This document shows, piece by piece, positions 9,404-17,895 of a stretch of DNA of 64,000 nucleotides (position 1 is its first letter; the number at the start of each line of letters is the position of its first letter). The position numbers were made by a program, and so were the translations under genes. Below the pieces are notes generated by a model that ran no database searches, had not been told where the DNA came from, and worked only from the letters and a program-made list of their open reading frames with translations. This DNA is from CBDFKK01 sp965248815. Its GTDB lineage: Bacteria > Pseudomonadota > Alphaproteobacteria > SMXP01. The stretch covers positions 620,001 through 684,000 of the forward strand of contig CBDFKK010000008.1 of the NCBI GenBank assembly GCA_965248815.1. Direction: 5' to 3'.

Positions 9404-9724
9404 TTATTTCGATTCGAGCTGCTCGATGGCAACGCCCATCAGCTCTTGCATCGTGCGGCGAATCTGATGATCGGATTGATCGATCTGTTTGGCGTCAAAG
9501 TCGCCCCGGATCTTGCGAAAAACATCTTCTTCCCCTGGCTCTTCCAGGTCTGACTTGATGACCTCTTTGGCATAGGCCTCAGCGTCGTCCCCTGTTAAAC
9601 CCATCTTTTCCGCCGCCCATAAGCCCAGAAGCTTATTGCGGCGCGCTTCGGCCTTGAACTTCAGCTCAGCATCACGAGCAAATTTACTTTCGTATCCTTT
9701 TTCGCGATCGTCAAAAGTCGACAT
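9404..9724 (-). CDS. ATP synthase F1 inhibitor subunit zeta (DUF1476)
   Basis: A 106-residue helical protein matching the DUF1476 family from its first residues: MSTFDDREKGYESKFARDAELKFKAEARRNKLLGLWAAEKMGL is almost diagnostic. In Paracoccus the family member is the zeta subunit that blocks ATP hydrolysis by F1FO-ATPase; it is restricted to Alphaproteobacteria and so supports the taxonomic call. The N-terminal segment is the inhibitory region in known members, while the rest forms a four-helix bundle. It sits convergent to purB and divergent from purC, which is a frequent arrangement in this class. Confidence 0.9.
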   Translation of the reverse strand: MSTFDDREKGYESKFARDAELKFKAEARRNKLLGLWAAEKMGLTGDDAEAYAKEVIKSDLEEPGEEDVFRKIRGDFDAKQIDQSDHQIRRTMQELMGVAIEQLESK

Positions 9725-9999
9725 AATAGGTGGAATCCTCCAAGACCCTAAGAACCAACAATATTACCCTTACATATAAGTGCAACATCGCACGGGAGCA
9801 ATACTGTCGAAACTCAGGCGTGACCAGTTATGGGATTGTGCGGCGTGGTCCCTTGAGATAATTTCCTGCCGAGTCTTTCGTCTTCCGTGGGGCCTCGGCG
9901 CCGCGCAACTAGCGACTTTCGCAACTCTTCAACTCCTTCGCATTTCAGCCTTCAAATGCCGAGATGTGGAACCATCTCTAAGTCATGAGGAATCACTCA

Positions 10000-10773
10000 A
10001 TGGCACGACGCAGACAACTATACGAAGGCAAAGCCAAAATCCTCTACGAAGGTCCGGAGCAAGGCACCCTCGTTGCCTATTTCAAGGACGACGCCACGGC
10101 ATTTGACGGCCAAAAGCATGACGTGTTGGACGGCAAAGGGGTTCTAAACAACCGAATTTCCGAATACATCATGTCATTGCTGACGCAAATCGGCATACCC
10201 AACCACTTCATTCGACGCTTGAACATGCGCGAGCAGCTGGTACGTGAAGTCGAGATCATCCCGGTTGAAGTTATCGTGCGAAATATCGCGGCCGGATCGT
10301 TGTGCAAACGATTGGGGCTGGAGGAAGGCCTGCAATTGCAGCGCTCCATCGTCGAATTTTATTACAAGTCCGACGAGCTGGGCGATCCCATGATTTCCGA
10401 AGAACACATCACGGCATTTGGCTGGGCCAATCCCGCCGAAATTGATGAAATGATGTCTATGGCTCTGCGAGTTAACGACTTTCTGCTCGGATTGTTTGCC
10501 GGCGTCGGCATCAAGCTCGTCGACTTCAAAGTCGAATTTGGCCGCGTGTTCGAGAACGACGTCATGCGGATCATTTTGGCTGACGAAATCAGTCCCGATT
10601 CCTGCCGCTTCTGGGACATCAAGAGCAATGAAAAGCTTGATAAGGATCGTTTCCGCAAGGACATGGGCGGCGTAATTGAGGCCTATCGGGAAGTGGCCAA
10701 GCGCCTCGGCATCATGCCAGAAGCGTCACAGCAGGAGCACAAAGGCCCTGTGCTCGTAAGCGATCAAAGCTGA
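10000..10773 (+). CDS. purC: SAICAR synthetase
   Basis: Joins CAIR and aspartate with ATP to make SAICAR, the step before purB. The 257-residue product starts MARRRQLYEGKAKILYEG, has the ATP-binding GKGVLNNRIS region, the family signatures EVIVRNIAAGSLCKRLG and LVDFKVEFGR, and the catalytic ADEISPDSCRFWD. The ATG at 10000 matches family N-termini and follows GAGGA; an ATG five codons earlier is unlikely. First gene of a purC-purS-purQ-purL run. Confidence 0.97.
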   Translation: MARRRQLYEGKAKILYEGPEQGTLVAYFKDDATAFDGQKHDVLDGKGVLNNRISEYIMSLLTQIGIPNHFIRRLNMREQLVREVEIIPVEVIVRNIAAGSLCKRLGLEEGLQLQRSIVEFYYKSDELGDPMISEEHITAFGWANPAEIDEMMSMALRVNDFLLGLFAGVGIKLVDFKVEFGRVFENDVMRIILADEISPDSCRFWDIKSNEKLDKDRFRKDMGGVIEAYREVAKRLGIMPEASQQEHKGPVLVSDQS

Positions 10774-10782
10774 GTCTGAGCG

Positions 10783-11028
10783 ATGAGGGCTCGAATTCAT
10801 ATCACGCTCAAACACGGCGTTCTCGACCCTCAGGGAAAAGCGATCGGCAACGCGCTCAAGGATCTCGGTTTTTTCAATGTCGGCGATGTTCGACAGGGGA
10901 AATTCATTGAACTCGATCTTGACGAAATCGACGAAGACAAAGCAAAAGCAGCTGTCGAGGCCATGTGCGAAAAATTGCTGGCCAATACCGTAATTGAGAA
11001 TTACGCCATCGATCTCGTCGCCTCGTGA
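10783..11028 (+). CDS. purS: FGAM synthase subunit PurS
   Basis: A small (81-residue) structural subunit of the three-part formylglycinamidine ribonucleotide synthase, bridging PurL and PurQ. The sequence MRARIHITLKHGVLDPQGKAI and FNVGDVRQGKFIELDLDE are standard for PurS. It starts 9 bases after purC and is followed by purQ, which fits a translationally linked operon. Presence of PurS agrees with the small form of PurL encoded downstream. Confidence 0.96.
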   Translation: MRARIHITLKHGVLDPQGKAIGNALKDLGFFNVGDVRQGKFIELDLDEIDEDKAKAAVEAMCEKLLANTVIENYAIDLVAS

Positions 11029-11068
11029 AGGCCCGCGCCAACGCTGTCAAAAAGGAGAGCAAAGTCTC

Positions 11069-11731
11069 GTGAAGTCAGTTGTTGTCGTGTTTCCGGCGTC
11101 CAACTGCGATCGGGATATCGCCGTTGCCTTGGAAAAGGTAATGGAGCGACCTGCCCAAATGGTTTGGCACGGGGAAACTGAATTGCCCGATTGCGACTTG
11201 GTCGTCTTGCCTGGTGGTTTTTCCTACGGCGACTATTTGCGTGCGGGCGCCATGTCGGCACGATCGCCGATTATGCGCGACGTCATTGCGAAAGCGCATA
11301 GCGGCACGCCCATTCTCGGCATCTGCAACGGCTTTCAAATCTTGACCGAAGCCGGACTGCTGCCGGGCGTGCTCATGCGCAATGCGGGCCTCAAATTCAT
11401 TTGCAAACCGGTTCCTTTGAGCGTGGCGAATAGCGAGGCCATATTCACCAACCGATATGCAATGGGACAACATCTTTCCATTCCCATCGCGCACCATGAC
11501 GGCAACTATTTTGCCGACGATGTCACGCTCGATCGCCTGGAAGGTGAAGGGCGGATTGCCTTTCGGTACGACAACAATCCAAACGGCTCTGCCCGAAATA
11601 TCGCGGGCGTCTTGAATCAAACGGGCACTATTTTGGGCATGATGCCCCATCCGGAGCGCGCAGTGGACGCCACGTTAAATGGGCTCGATGGCCGCGGCTT
11701 GTTCGAAAGTTTGCTTGAGGCCCTGTCATGA
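11069..11731 (+). CDS. purQ: FGAM synthase glutaminase subunit PurQ
   Basis: Supplies ammonia from glutamine to PurL. The 220-residue class I glutamine amidotransferase has the nucleophile Cys in GICNGFQIL, the His/Glu pair in MMPHPERA, and an N-terminal VVVFPASNCDRD motif. The start is a GTG at 11069, chosen because AAAGGAGAG lies at 11051-11059 and because the frame upstream overlaps purS and has no family similarity. Its stop overlaps the purL start (ATGA), which implies coupled translation. Confidence 0.96.
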   Translation: MKSVVVVFPASNCDRDIAVALEKVMERPAQMVWHGETELPDCDLVVLPGGFSYGDYLRAGAMSARSPIMRDVIAKAHSGTPILGICNGFQILTEAGLLPGVLMRNAGLKFICKPVPLSVANSEAIFTNRYAMGQHLSIPIAHHDGNYFADDVTLDRLEGEGRIAFRYDNNPNGSARNIAGVLNQTGTILGMMPHPERAVDATLNGLDGRGLFESLLEALS

Positions 11732-13938
11732 GTGAACTCGCCTATACGGACGGAATCGACGAGCACACCGTCAAAGACCACGGTCTTTCGGAAGACGAAT
11801 ACAAAGTCATTCTGGATAGGCTCAGTCGACCGCCGAATATTACCGAGCTCGGCATCTTCTCCGTCATGTGGAGCGAACATTGTTCGTACAAATCGTCTCG
11901 CCGATGGCTCAAGCAATTGCCGACTGAAGGGCCTCAAGTGATTTGTGGTCCGGGCGAGAATGCCGGCATCGTCGATATCGGCGACGGACAAGCTGCCGTC
12001 TTTAAGATGGAAAGTCACAATCATCCGTCTTTCATTGAGCCCTATCAGGGCGCTGCGACTGGCGTCGGCGGCATTATGCGCGATGTCTTTACGATGGGTG
12101 CACGCCCCGTTGCGAACTTAAACGCGCTGCGCTTTGGCGAACCAGAACACGCTAAGACGCGCCATTTGGTATCCGGTGTCGTTGCGGGTATCGGCGACTA
12201 CGGCAATTGCATAGGTGTGCCGACGGTTGGCGGTGAGGTCAATTTTCATCGCCGCTATAACGGCAACATTCTCGTAAATGCCATGACGGTTGGGATCGCC
12301 GAAACTCACAAGATCTTTTATTCGGCCGCCAAAGGCGTCGGCAATCCTGTTGTTTATGTGGGCTCCAAGACAGGTCGCGACGGCATTCACGGCGCGACCA
12401 TGGCGTCAACCGAATTTGACGATGCCTCCGATGAAAAACGCCCGACGGTTCAGGTCGGTGATCCGTTCACGGAGAAACTCCTGCTTGAGGCTTGCCTTGA
12501 GCTCATGGAGAGCGACGCCATTATTGCCATTCAGGACATGGGCGCCGCTGGGCTCACTTCGTCTTCCGTGGAAATGGCATCAAAAGGCGGTGTCGGCATC
12601 CGGCTTCAGCTGAGCGAAGTTCCCTGTCGCGAAACCAATATGACGCCCTATGAAATGATGCTCTCGGAAAGCCAGGAACGCATGCTCATGGTTCTTGAGC
12701 CTGGCTGCGAGGAACAAACACGCGCCATTTTTGAAAAGTGGGGGCTCGACTTTGTCATTATTGGCGATACCACCGATACCCACAGGATGGAACTTTACTT
12801 GGGCGACGACAGAGTCGCTGACATGCCCATCGCGGCACTCACCAACGACGCGCCCGAATATGACCGGCCATGGGTTCAGTGGCCACAAGCATCGATCTTG
12901 GATGCGGCCTACACCGTCGATATTCCTGACCCGACCGAAGCTTTGCGAACGCTCATCGGCTCTCCGGACTTGGCAAGCCGGCGTTGGATATGGGAGCAAT
13001 ACGATTCAAGTGTGATGGCCGATACGGTGGCGCCTTCGGGCGGCGATGCCGCCGTCGTTCGCGTGCACGGCACAAACAAAGCGATTGCGATTACCACAGA
13101 CGTGACCCCGCGCTACTGCACCACCGATCCCTTCGAGGGCGGCAAGCAAGCAGTCGCCGAGGCCTGGCGCAATTTGACTGCTGTGGGCGCCAAACCCTTG
13201 GGCATGACCGATTGCCTTAATTTTGGAAATCCCGAGCGGCCGGACATCATGGGTCAGTTTGTTGGCTGTGTTCAGGGCATGTCGGAAGCGGCAAGATATC
13301 TGGCCTTTCCATTCGTGTCCGGCAACGTCTCATTCTACAACGAGACCAATGGCGAGGCGATATTGCCGACCCCTGCGATTGGCGCCGTCGGTCTTATTGA
13401 AGACATCAACAAGTGCAGCACAGTCTCCCTAAAAGAAGACGGGGACATTCTTATACTGGTCGGAGAGACGCGCGGACATTTGGGCGCCTCGCTTTACGCA
13501 CGCGAGTTTGCCGGACGCGAAGATGGTAGCCCACCCCTGGTCGACTTGGCTGCGGAAGAAAAAAACGGAACGTTCGTGAGGTCCTGCATCGAAGAATCGC
13601 TGGTTTCGTCCGTTCACGATGTATCGGACGGTGGCTTGCTTGTCGCAGTTGCAGAAATGGCGCTCGCCGGTCGCCGCGGCGCGAATGTCGATGTGCCTGA
13701 TGGCGCCCCAAAGCACGCATTCCTTTTTGGAGAAGATCAGGCACGTTATGTGATGGCCGCCAAGGAAAACGCCACTGAAGAGATATTGCAGGCAGCTACC
13801 GATCACAATGTGCCCGCGCGCATCATCGGCGAAGTTGGCGGCGAAATGCTTTCCGTCAACCGAACCTACGCCGTGACCTTGCGCACCTTGCGCACCGCAC
13901 ACGAAGGCTGGCTGCCGCACTATATGGGATCCACTTGA
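11728..13938 (+). CDS. purL: FGAM synthase subunit PurL
   Basis: ATP-dependent amidation of FGAR to FGAM in purine synthesis. At 736 residues it is the small PurL used with separate PurS and PurQ. Visible signatures include FSVMWSEHCSYKSSRRWL, the nucleotide-binding KMESHNHPSFIEPYQGAATGVGG region, and QDMGAAGLTSSSVEMA; the second half repeats the AIRS-type fold with a degenerate site. It overlaps purQ by four bases and is followed 18 bases later by bolA, so the transcript may continue into the Fe-S genes. Confidence 0.97.
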   Translation: MSELAYTDGIDEHTVKDHGLSEDEYKVILDRLSRPPNITELGIFSVMWSEHCSYKSSRRWLKQLPTEGPQVICGPGENAGIVDIGDGQAAVFKMESHNHPSFIEPYQGAATGVGGIMRDVFTMGARPVANLNALRFGEPEHAKTRHLVSGVVAGIGDYGNCIGVPTVGGEVNFHRRYNGNILVNAMTVGIAETHKIFYSAAKGVGNPVVYVGSKTGRDGIHGATMASTEFDDASDEKRPTVQVGDPFTEKLLLEACLELMESDAIIAIQDMGAAGLTSSSVEMASKGGVGIRLQLSEVPCRETNMTPYEMMLSESQERMLMVLEPGCEEQTRAIFEKWGLDFVIIGDTTDTHRMELYLGDDRVADMPIAALTNDAPEYDRPWVQWPQASILDAAYTVDIPDPTEALRTLIGSPDLASRRWIWEQYDSSVMADTVAPSGGDAAVVRVHGTNKAIAITTDVTPRYCTTDPFEGGKQAVAEAWRNLTAVGAKPLGMTDCLNFGNPERPDIMGQFVGCVQGMSEAARYLAFPFVSGNVSFYNETNGEAILPTPAIGAVGLIEDINKCSTVSLKEDGDILILVGETRGHLGASLYAREFAGREDGSPPLVDLAAEEKNGTFVRSCIEESLVSSVHDVSDGGLLVAVAEMALAGRRGANVDVPDGAPKHAFLFGEDQARYVMAAKENATEEILQAATDHNVPARIIGEVGGEMLSVNRTYAVTLRTLRTAHEGWLPHYMGST

Positions 13939-13956
13939 GAATCGGAGCACGCCGCC

Positions 13957-14187
13957 ATGGCCATGGAACTCAACGAACTCGAACGATTGATCAAAGAAGC
14001 ATTGCCCGACGCCGAAGTGACGATTACCGATCTCAAAGGAGACGGTGATCACTATAAGGCGCGGGTCGTGTCCGAAGCATTTCGCGGCAAAACTCGGGTG
14101 CAGCAGCACCAGTTGGTTTACAAAGCGCTCAAAGGCGGCATGGGGGAGGCACTTCACGCTTTGGCGCTAGAAACCGCCGCGCCTTAG
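13957..14187 (+). CDS. BolA/IbaG family protein
   Basis: A 76-residue single-domain BolA-like protein (ELERLIKEALPDAEVTITDLKGDGDHYKARVVSEAFRGKTRVQQHQLVYKALKGGMGEALHALAL) with the conserved helix-turn-strand core and the His residue in GDGDHY. The family binds a [2Fe-2S] cluster together with monothiol glutaredoxins, and the next gene is exactly such a glutaredoxin. It follows purL by 18 bases. Whether to call it BolA or IbaG cannot be decided by eye. Confidence 0.9.
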   Translation: MAMELNELERLIKEALPDAEVTITDLKGDGDHYKARVVSEAFRGKTRVQQHQLVYKALKGGMGEALHALALETAAP

Positions 14188-14283
14188 GTTGAATCCGCCG
14201 CACCTAGCATCACTTGACCTTGATCGCTAATATCACTACGTCTCTATTGATAATGACTTGCGTTTTCAAAAAGGATCAGTCCC

Positions 14284-14622
14284 ATGAGTGACGACCTGGC
14301 AATCAAGAAAATTCGCGACAGCGTCGGCAGCCATGACGTTGTGCTGTTTATGAAGGGCACACCGATCTTTCCGCAATGCGGCTTTTCCTCACAAGTGGTT
14401 CAAATCCTTAGTTATTTGGGCGTTCAGTTCAAAAGCGTGAACGTGCTTGAAGACGATGACGTGCGCGACGGTATCAAAACATTCAGCGATTGGCCGACGA
14501 TTCCGCAGCTTTACGTCAAGGGCGAATTCGTCGGCGGCTGCGACATTATTCGGGAAATGTTCGAAGCGGGCGAGCTGCGCACTTATCTAGGCGACAAGGA
14601 CATCGCCATGGAAGTGGCCTAG
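14284..14622 (+). CDS. grxD: Monothiol glutaredoxin, Grx4 type
   Basis: A 112-residue CGFS glutaredoxin with the active-site motif PQCGFSS (Cys32), the cis-Pro segment WPTIPQLYV, and GGCDIIREM for glutathione binding. These proteins carry and transfer [2Fe-2S] clusters rather than reduce disulfides. The partner BolA-like gene is directly upstream, the most conserved association of this family. A strong intrinsic terminator follows at 14651-14679. Confidence 0.95.
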   Translation: MSDDLAIKKIRDSVGSHDVVLFMKGTPIFPQCGFSSQVVQILSYLGVQFKSVNVLEDDDVRDGIKTFSDWPTIPQLYVKGEFVGGCDIIREMFEAGELRTYLGDKDIAMEVA

Positions 14623-14650
14623 CCGTAAGGACAGATGGTTTCGAAAAACA

Positions 14651-14679
14651 AAGGCCGCCTGGTAAAGGCGGCCTTTTTT
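14651..14679 (+). terminator. Intrinsic terminator after grxD
   Basis: Perfect 10-bp stem AAGGCCGCCT / AGGCGGCCTT with a GGTAA loop, followed by a run of T. It closes the pur-bolA-grxD transcription unit 28 bases after the grxD stop. The converging rpsD gene ends only 22 bases further on, so the stem may also act in the other direction (it is preceded by A residues). Confidence 0.9.
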
Positions 14680-14700
14680 CGTTGCGATTCTGTTGGGCCG

Positions 14701-15318
14701 TCAGCCTGAGTAAAATTCGACCACCAGGTTGGGCTCCATGCGCGCCTGGTACGGCACATCAGCTAGCTCCGGCACGCGAACAAAAGTCGCCTGCATTTTC
14801 TGATAATCAATAGTCAAATAATCGGGCGTGTCCCGTTCCGGACTTTCCATAGCTTCAAGCACGAGCGCCATTTGCTTGGCCTTCTCGCGCAGCTCGACCG
14901 TATCGCCTTCCTTGACGCGGTAACTCGGAATATTCACCCGCCGGCCATTAACGAGCACGTGACCGTGGTTCACAATTTGCCGGGCCGAAAATACCGTCGG
15001 AACGAATTTGGCCCGATAAACAACCGCATCGAGGCGACGTTCTAAAAGACCAATCAAATTTTCGCCGGTGTTTCCGCGATTACTGACCGCTTCGGCAAAC
15101 AGACGGCGAAATTGTTTCTCCGTGATGTTGCCGTAATAGCCTTTGAGCTTTTGCTTGGCTTGAAGGTGAATGCCGTAGTCGGAGAGCTTACCGCGGCGGC
15201 GCTGGCCGTGCTGGCCGGGCCCGTATTCGCGCTTATTGAAAGGGCTCTTGGGGCGTCCCCAAATATTTTCGCCCAGTCTGCGATCGATTTTGTACTTGGC
15301 CGATTGGCGCTTCGACAT
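14701..15318 (-). CDS. rpsD: 30S ribosomal protein S4
   Basis: Primary 16S rRNA-binding protein and 30S assembly starter. At 205 residues it is the normal length. It begins MSKRQSAKYKIDRRLGENIWGRPKSPFNKREYGPGQHGQ and carries the S4 RNA-binding domain with LDAVVYRAKFVPTVFSARQIVNHGHVLVNGRRVNIPSYRVKEGD. It is a single-gene unit here, as commonly found in Alphaproteobacteria. Confidence 0.98.
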   Translation of the reverse strand: MSKRQSAKYKIDRRLGENIWGRPKSPFNKREYGPGQHGQRRRGKLSDYGIHLQAKQKLKGYYGNITEKQFRRLFAEAVSNRGNTGENLIGLLERRLDAVVYRAKFVPTVFSARQIVNHGHVLVNGRRVNIPSYRVKEGDTVELREKAKQMALVLEAMESPERDTPDYLTIDYQKMQATFVRVPELADVPYQARMEPNLVVEFYSG

Positions 15319-15419
15319 TCCCTGGAAACCTATCTATTTCATGACGGATGAGGCTCCGGCCCCATGAGCGCGCGGAGTATACGAACGCCGCTCCACTTGT
15401 CAAACCAAGGTTTAGGGCC

Positions 15420-16187
15420 TCATTTCTTAACACGGCGGGGCCGGCCGTGAGCCAGCGCCGTAATGATACCGCGCAACGTGCGCACTTCCTGTTCCGTGAG
15501 ATCGGCCCTCATGAACAAATTGCGAATATTACGCACCATGGCGGGCCGTTTTTCCGGCGGAAAAAGGAAACCCGCATCGTCCAGCTCTGTCTCCAGATGT
15601 TCGAATAGCAACGCCATTTCAGCGCCATTAGCGGCGCGCGACCCTTTCACGTCGAGATCGGGGGCAGGCCAGTCTATCGTTGCCCGATGCCATTCGTAGG
15701 CGATCAGACCGACCGCCTGCGCCAAGTTGAGGGAGGCAAACTCCGGATTGACTGGAATGCGAATGAGACGATGCACTTGGATCACGTCATCATTGGCCAA
15801 CCCTGAGCGCTCTCCGCCAAAAACCACCCCGCAACGCCGGCCTTGGCTCGTGCCATCTGCCAGCTCCGTCATCGCCCGCTCCGGCGTCGTCACAACTTTG
15901 ACCATGTCCCGTGGCCGCGAGCTCGTGGCATAGACCAGATCAAGATCAGCCAGCGCGTCGGCCAAGGTTTCAAAGACCTCGGCTCTATCAAGAACAATGT
16001 CGGCGCCTGACGCCGCGGAGACCGCCTTGGCATTGGGCCAGCCATCGCGCGGTGCCGCCAGGCGCAATTCGGTGAGCCCGAAATTGTGCATGGCCCGTGC
16101 CGCCTTGCCGATATTCTCACCCAGTTGTGGTATTGCCAGAATAATCACCGGCGCCACTAGTACCGAGGGATCGCTAGGTTGAGACAT
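15420..16187 (-). CDS. trmJ: TrmJ-type tRNA 2'-O-methyltransferase (SpoU family)
   Basis: A 255-residue SPOUT methyltransferase. The motifs are ENIGKAARAMHNFGL (motif 1), VVFGGERSGLANDDV (motif 2) and NPEFASLNLAQAVGLIAYEW (motif 3), the order and spacing seen in TrmJ, which methylates nucleotide 32 in tRNA anticodon loops using S-adenosylmethionine. A helical C-terminal extension of about 90 residues also fits TrmJ rather than TrmH or TrmL. It is divergent from icd. Confidence 0.88.
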   Translation of the reverse strand: MSQPSDPSVLVAPVIILAIPQLGENIGKAARAMHNFGLTELRLAAPRDGWPNAKAVSAASGADIVLDRAEVFETLADALADLDLVYATSSRPRDMVKVVTTPERAMTELADGTSQGRRCGVVFGGERSGLANDDVIQVHRLIRIPVNPEFASLNLAQAVGLIAYEWHRATIDWPAPDLDVKGSRAANGAEMALLFEHLETELDDAGFLFPPEKRPAMVRNIRNLFMRADLTEQEVRTLRGIITALAHGRPRRVKK

Positions 16188-16351
16188 CGGCGCCTTCCCC
16201 GTTAGGACAATTCGACGCGAGCGACCCCCTCTTCCGGTCGCCCGGCAGCGATGCTATAGGAGGCCGCGATCGCGCTGCCCAACTTCGACCCTTCGCGCCG
16301 CGCTTTATCCGAACCTCGACCAAACCGTTGCTCAGTGGAGAGCTTTTAAAC

Positions 16352-17566
16352 ATGGCAAAAATCAAAGTCGAAAATCCGATCGTAGAGCTCGACGGCGACG
16401 AAATGACCCGCATTATTTGGGCTCTTATAAAGGAAAAGCTCATCCATCCCTATCTCGACGTTGATCTCAAATATTTCGACTTAGGCATTGAGTACCGCGA
16501 CGAGACCGACGACCAAGTCACCATCGAGGCCGCGGAGGCGATCAAGAAATACGGCGTCGGCGTCAAATGCGCGACCATTACGCCGGACGAAGCGCGGGTC
16601 GAAGAATTTGGCCTCAAAAAAATGTGGCGCTCACCCAACGGCACCATCCGCAACATTTTGGGCGGCACGGTCTTCCGCGAGCCGATCATTTGCAAAAACG
16701 TGCCCCGACTCGTGCCCGGCTGGACCGAGCCCATTGTCATTGGTCGTCACGCCTTCGGCGACCAATATCGCGCCACCGACTTTCTTATTCCGGGCAAAGG
16801 CAAGCTCACCATCAAGTTCGAGCCCGAAGGCGGCGGCGAGACCATCGAACACGAAGTGTTCGACTTTCCCGGCAGCGGTATTTCTATGGCGATGTACAAT
16901 CTCGACGACTCCATCAGAGGTTTTGCGCGCGCCTGCCTCAATTTCGGCTTGCAGCGCAGCTGGCCGGTTTACATGTCGACCAAAAACACCATTCTCAAAG
17001 CCTATGACGGACGCTTCAAAGACATCTTCCAAGAGATTTTCGACAAGGAATACAAGGCCGACTTCGAGGCTAAGAACATCACGTACGAACACCGCTTGAT
17101 CGATGACATGGTGGCGGCCGCCATGAAATGGAGCGGCGGCTATGTCTGGGCGTGTAAGAATTATGACGGCGACGTGCAATCAGACACCGTCGCGCAAGGC
17201 TTCGGCTCGCTCGGTCTCATGACCAGCGTGTTGATGACACCGGACGGCAAGACGGTGGAAGCGGAGGCCGCCCATGGCACGGTGACACGTCATTACAGGG
17301 CGCATCAGCGCGGCGAAGAAACCTCGACCAATTCCATTGCTTCGATCTTCGCTTGGACGCGTGGTCTAAGCTACCGCGGCAAGAACGATGGCAATCAGGC
17401 TCTGGTTGATTTCGCCGACAAGATTGAGCGTGTCTGTACTGAAACTGTCGAAAGCGGCGACATGACGAAAGACTTGGCCTTGCTGGTCGGCGCGGACCAG
17501 GCCTGGCAATCGACCACCGGGTTCCTCGACAAAGTTGCGGAAAATCTCGAACGGGCGATGGCTTAG
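16352..17566 (+). CDS. icd: NADP-dependent isocitrate dehydrogenase
   Basis: TCA-cycle oxidative decarboxylation of isocitrate to 2-oxoglutarate. The 404-residue enzyme is of the type shared with eukaryotic cytosolic/mitochondrial IDHs (MAKIKVENPIVELDGDEMTRIIW; SPNGTIRNILGGTVFREPI; HAFGDQYRATDF; YDGDVQSDTVAQGFGSLGLMTSVL; EAAHGTVTRHYR), usual for Alphaproteobacteria. The ATG at 16352 is chosen since it matches family N-termini; an earlier ATG at 16328 adds eight unrelated residues. A dispersed repeat follows. Confidence 0.97.
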   Translation: MAKIKVENPIVELDGDEMTRIIWALIKEKLIHPYLDVDLKYFDLGIEYRDETDDQVTIEAAEAIKKYGVGVKCATITPDEARVEEFGLKKMWRSPNGTIRNILGGTVFREPIICKNVPRLVPGWTEPIVIGRHAFGDQYRATDFLIPGKGKLTIKFEPEGGGETIEHEVFDFPGSGISMAMYNLDDSIRGFARACLNFGLQRSWPVYMSTKNTILKAYDGRFKDIFQEIFDKEYKADFEAKNITYEHRLIDDMVAAAMKWSGGYVWACKNYDGDVQSDTVAQGFGSLGLMTSVLMTPDGKTVEAEAAHGTVTRHYRAHQRGEETSTNSIASIFAWTRGLSYRGKNDGNQALVDFADKIERVCTETVESGDMTKDLALLVGADQAWQSTTGFLDKVAENLERAMA

Positions 17567-17603
17567 CTGTTCGCTTGCGTGAGCCCTGCTGGCAAATAAA
17601 ACT

Positions 17604-17758
17604 GCGTCATTCCGGAGCCTAGGCGAGCCCAAAATGCGCTGCGCATTTTGGCGCGCGAGACTTGGCATCCGGAATCCAGGGCCGTGTAGAATGGCTTTGC
17701 GATATGTCCCTGGATCCCGTATCGCGCAGTCGCTCCGCGCCTGCTTGTACGGGATGAC
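17604..17758. repeat. Dispersed palindromic repeat, two abutting units
   Basis: Two imperfect palindromes lie back to back. The first runs from GCGTCATTCCGGA near 17604 to ATCCGGAATCCAGGG near 17681 with a self-complementary middle (AAAATGCGC / GCGCATTTT). The second runs from CCCTGGATCCCG near 17708 to CGGGATGAC near 17758. The edge words recur in the spaces after alaS and after recA, so this belongs to the same intergenic family. The rest of 17567-17895 holds no gene. Confidence 0.75.
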
Positions 17759-17895
17759 ACTTGAAAGTGGAGCAAGTACAATTACACATATGGCGTCGTT
17801 CCCGACGACACGTTGCCTAGGCTTTTGATCACATAGAAGTTATGCGATCGGAAATCGGCGGACGCAGTATCGCATCGACAAAGACGCGCAGGTAT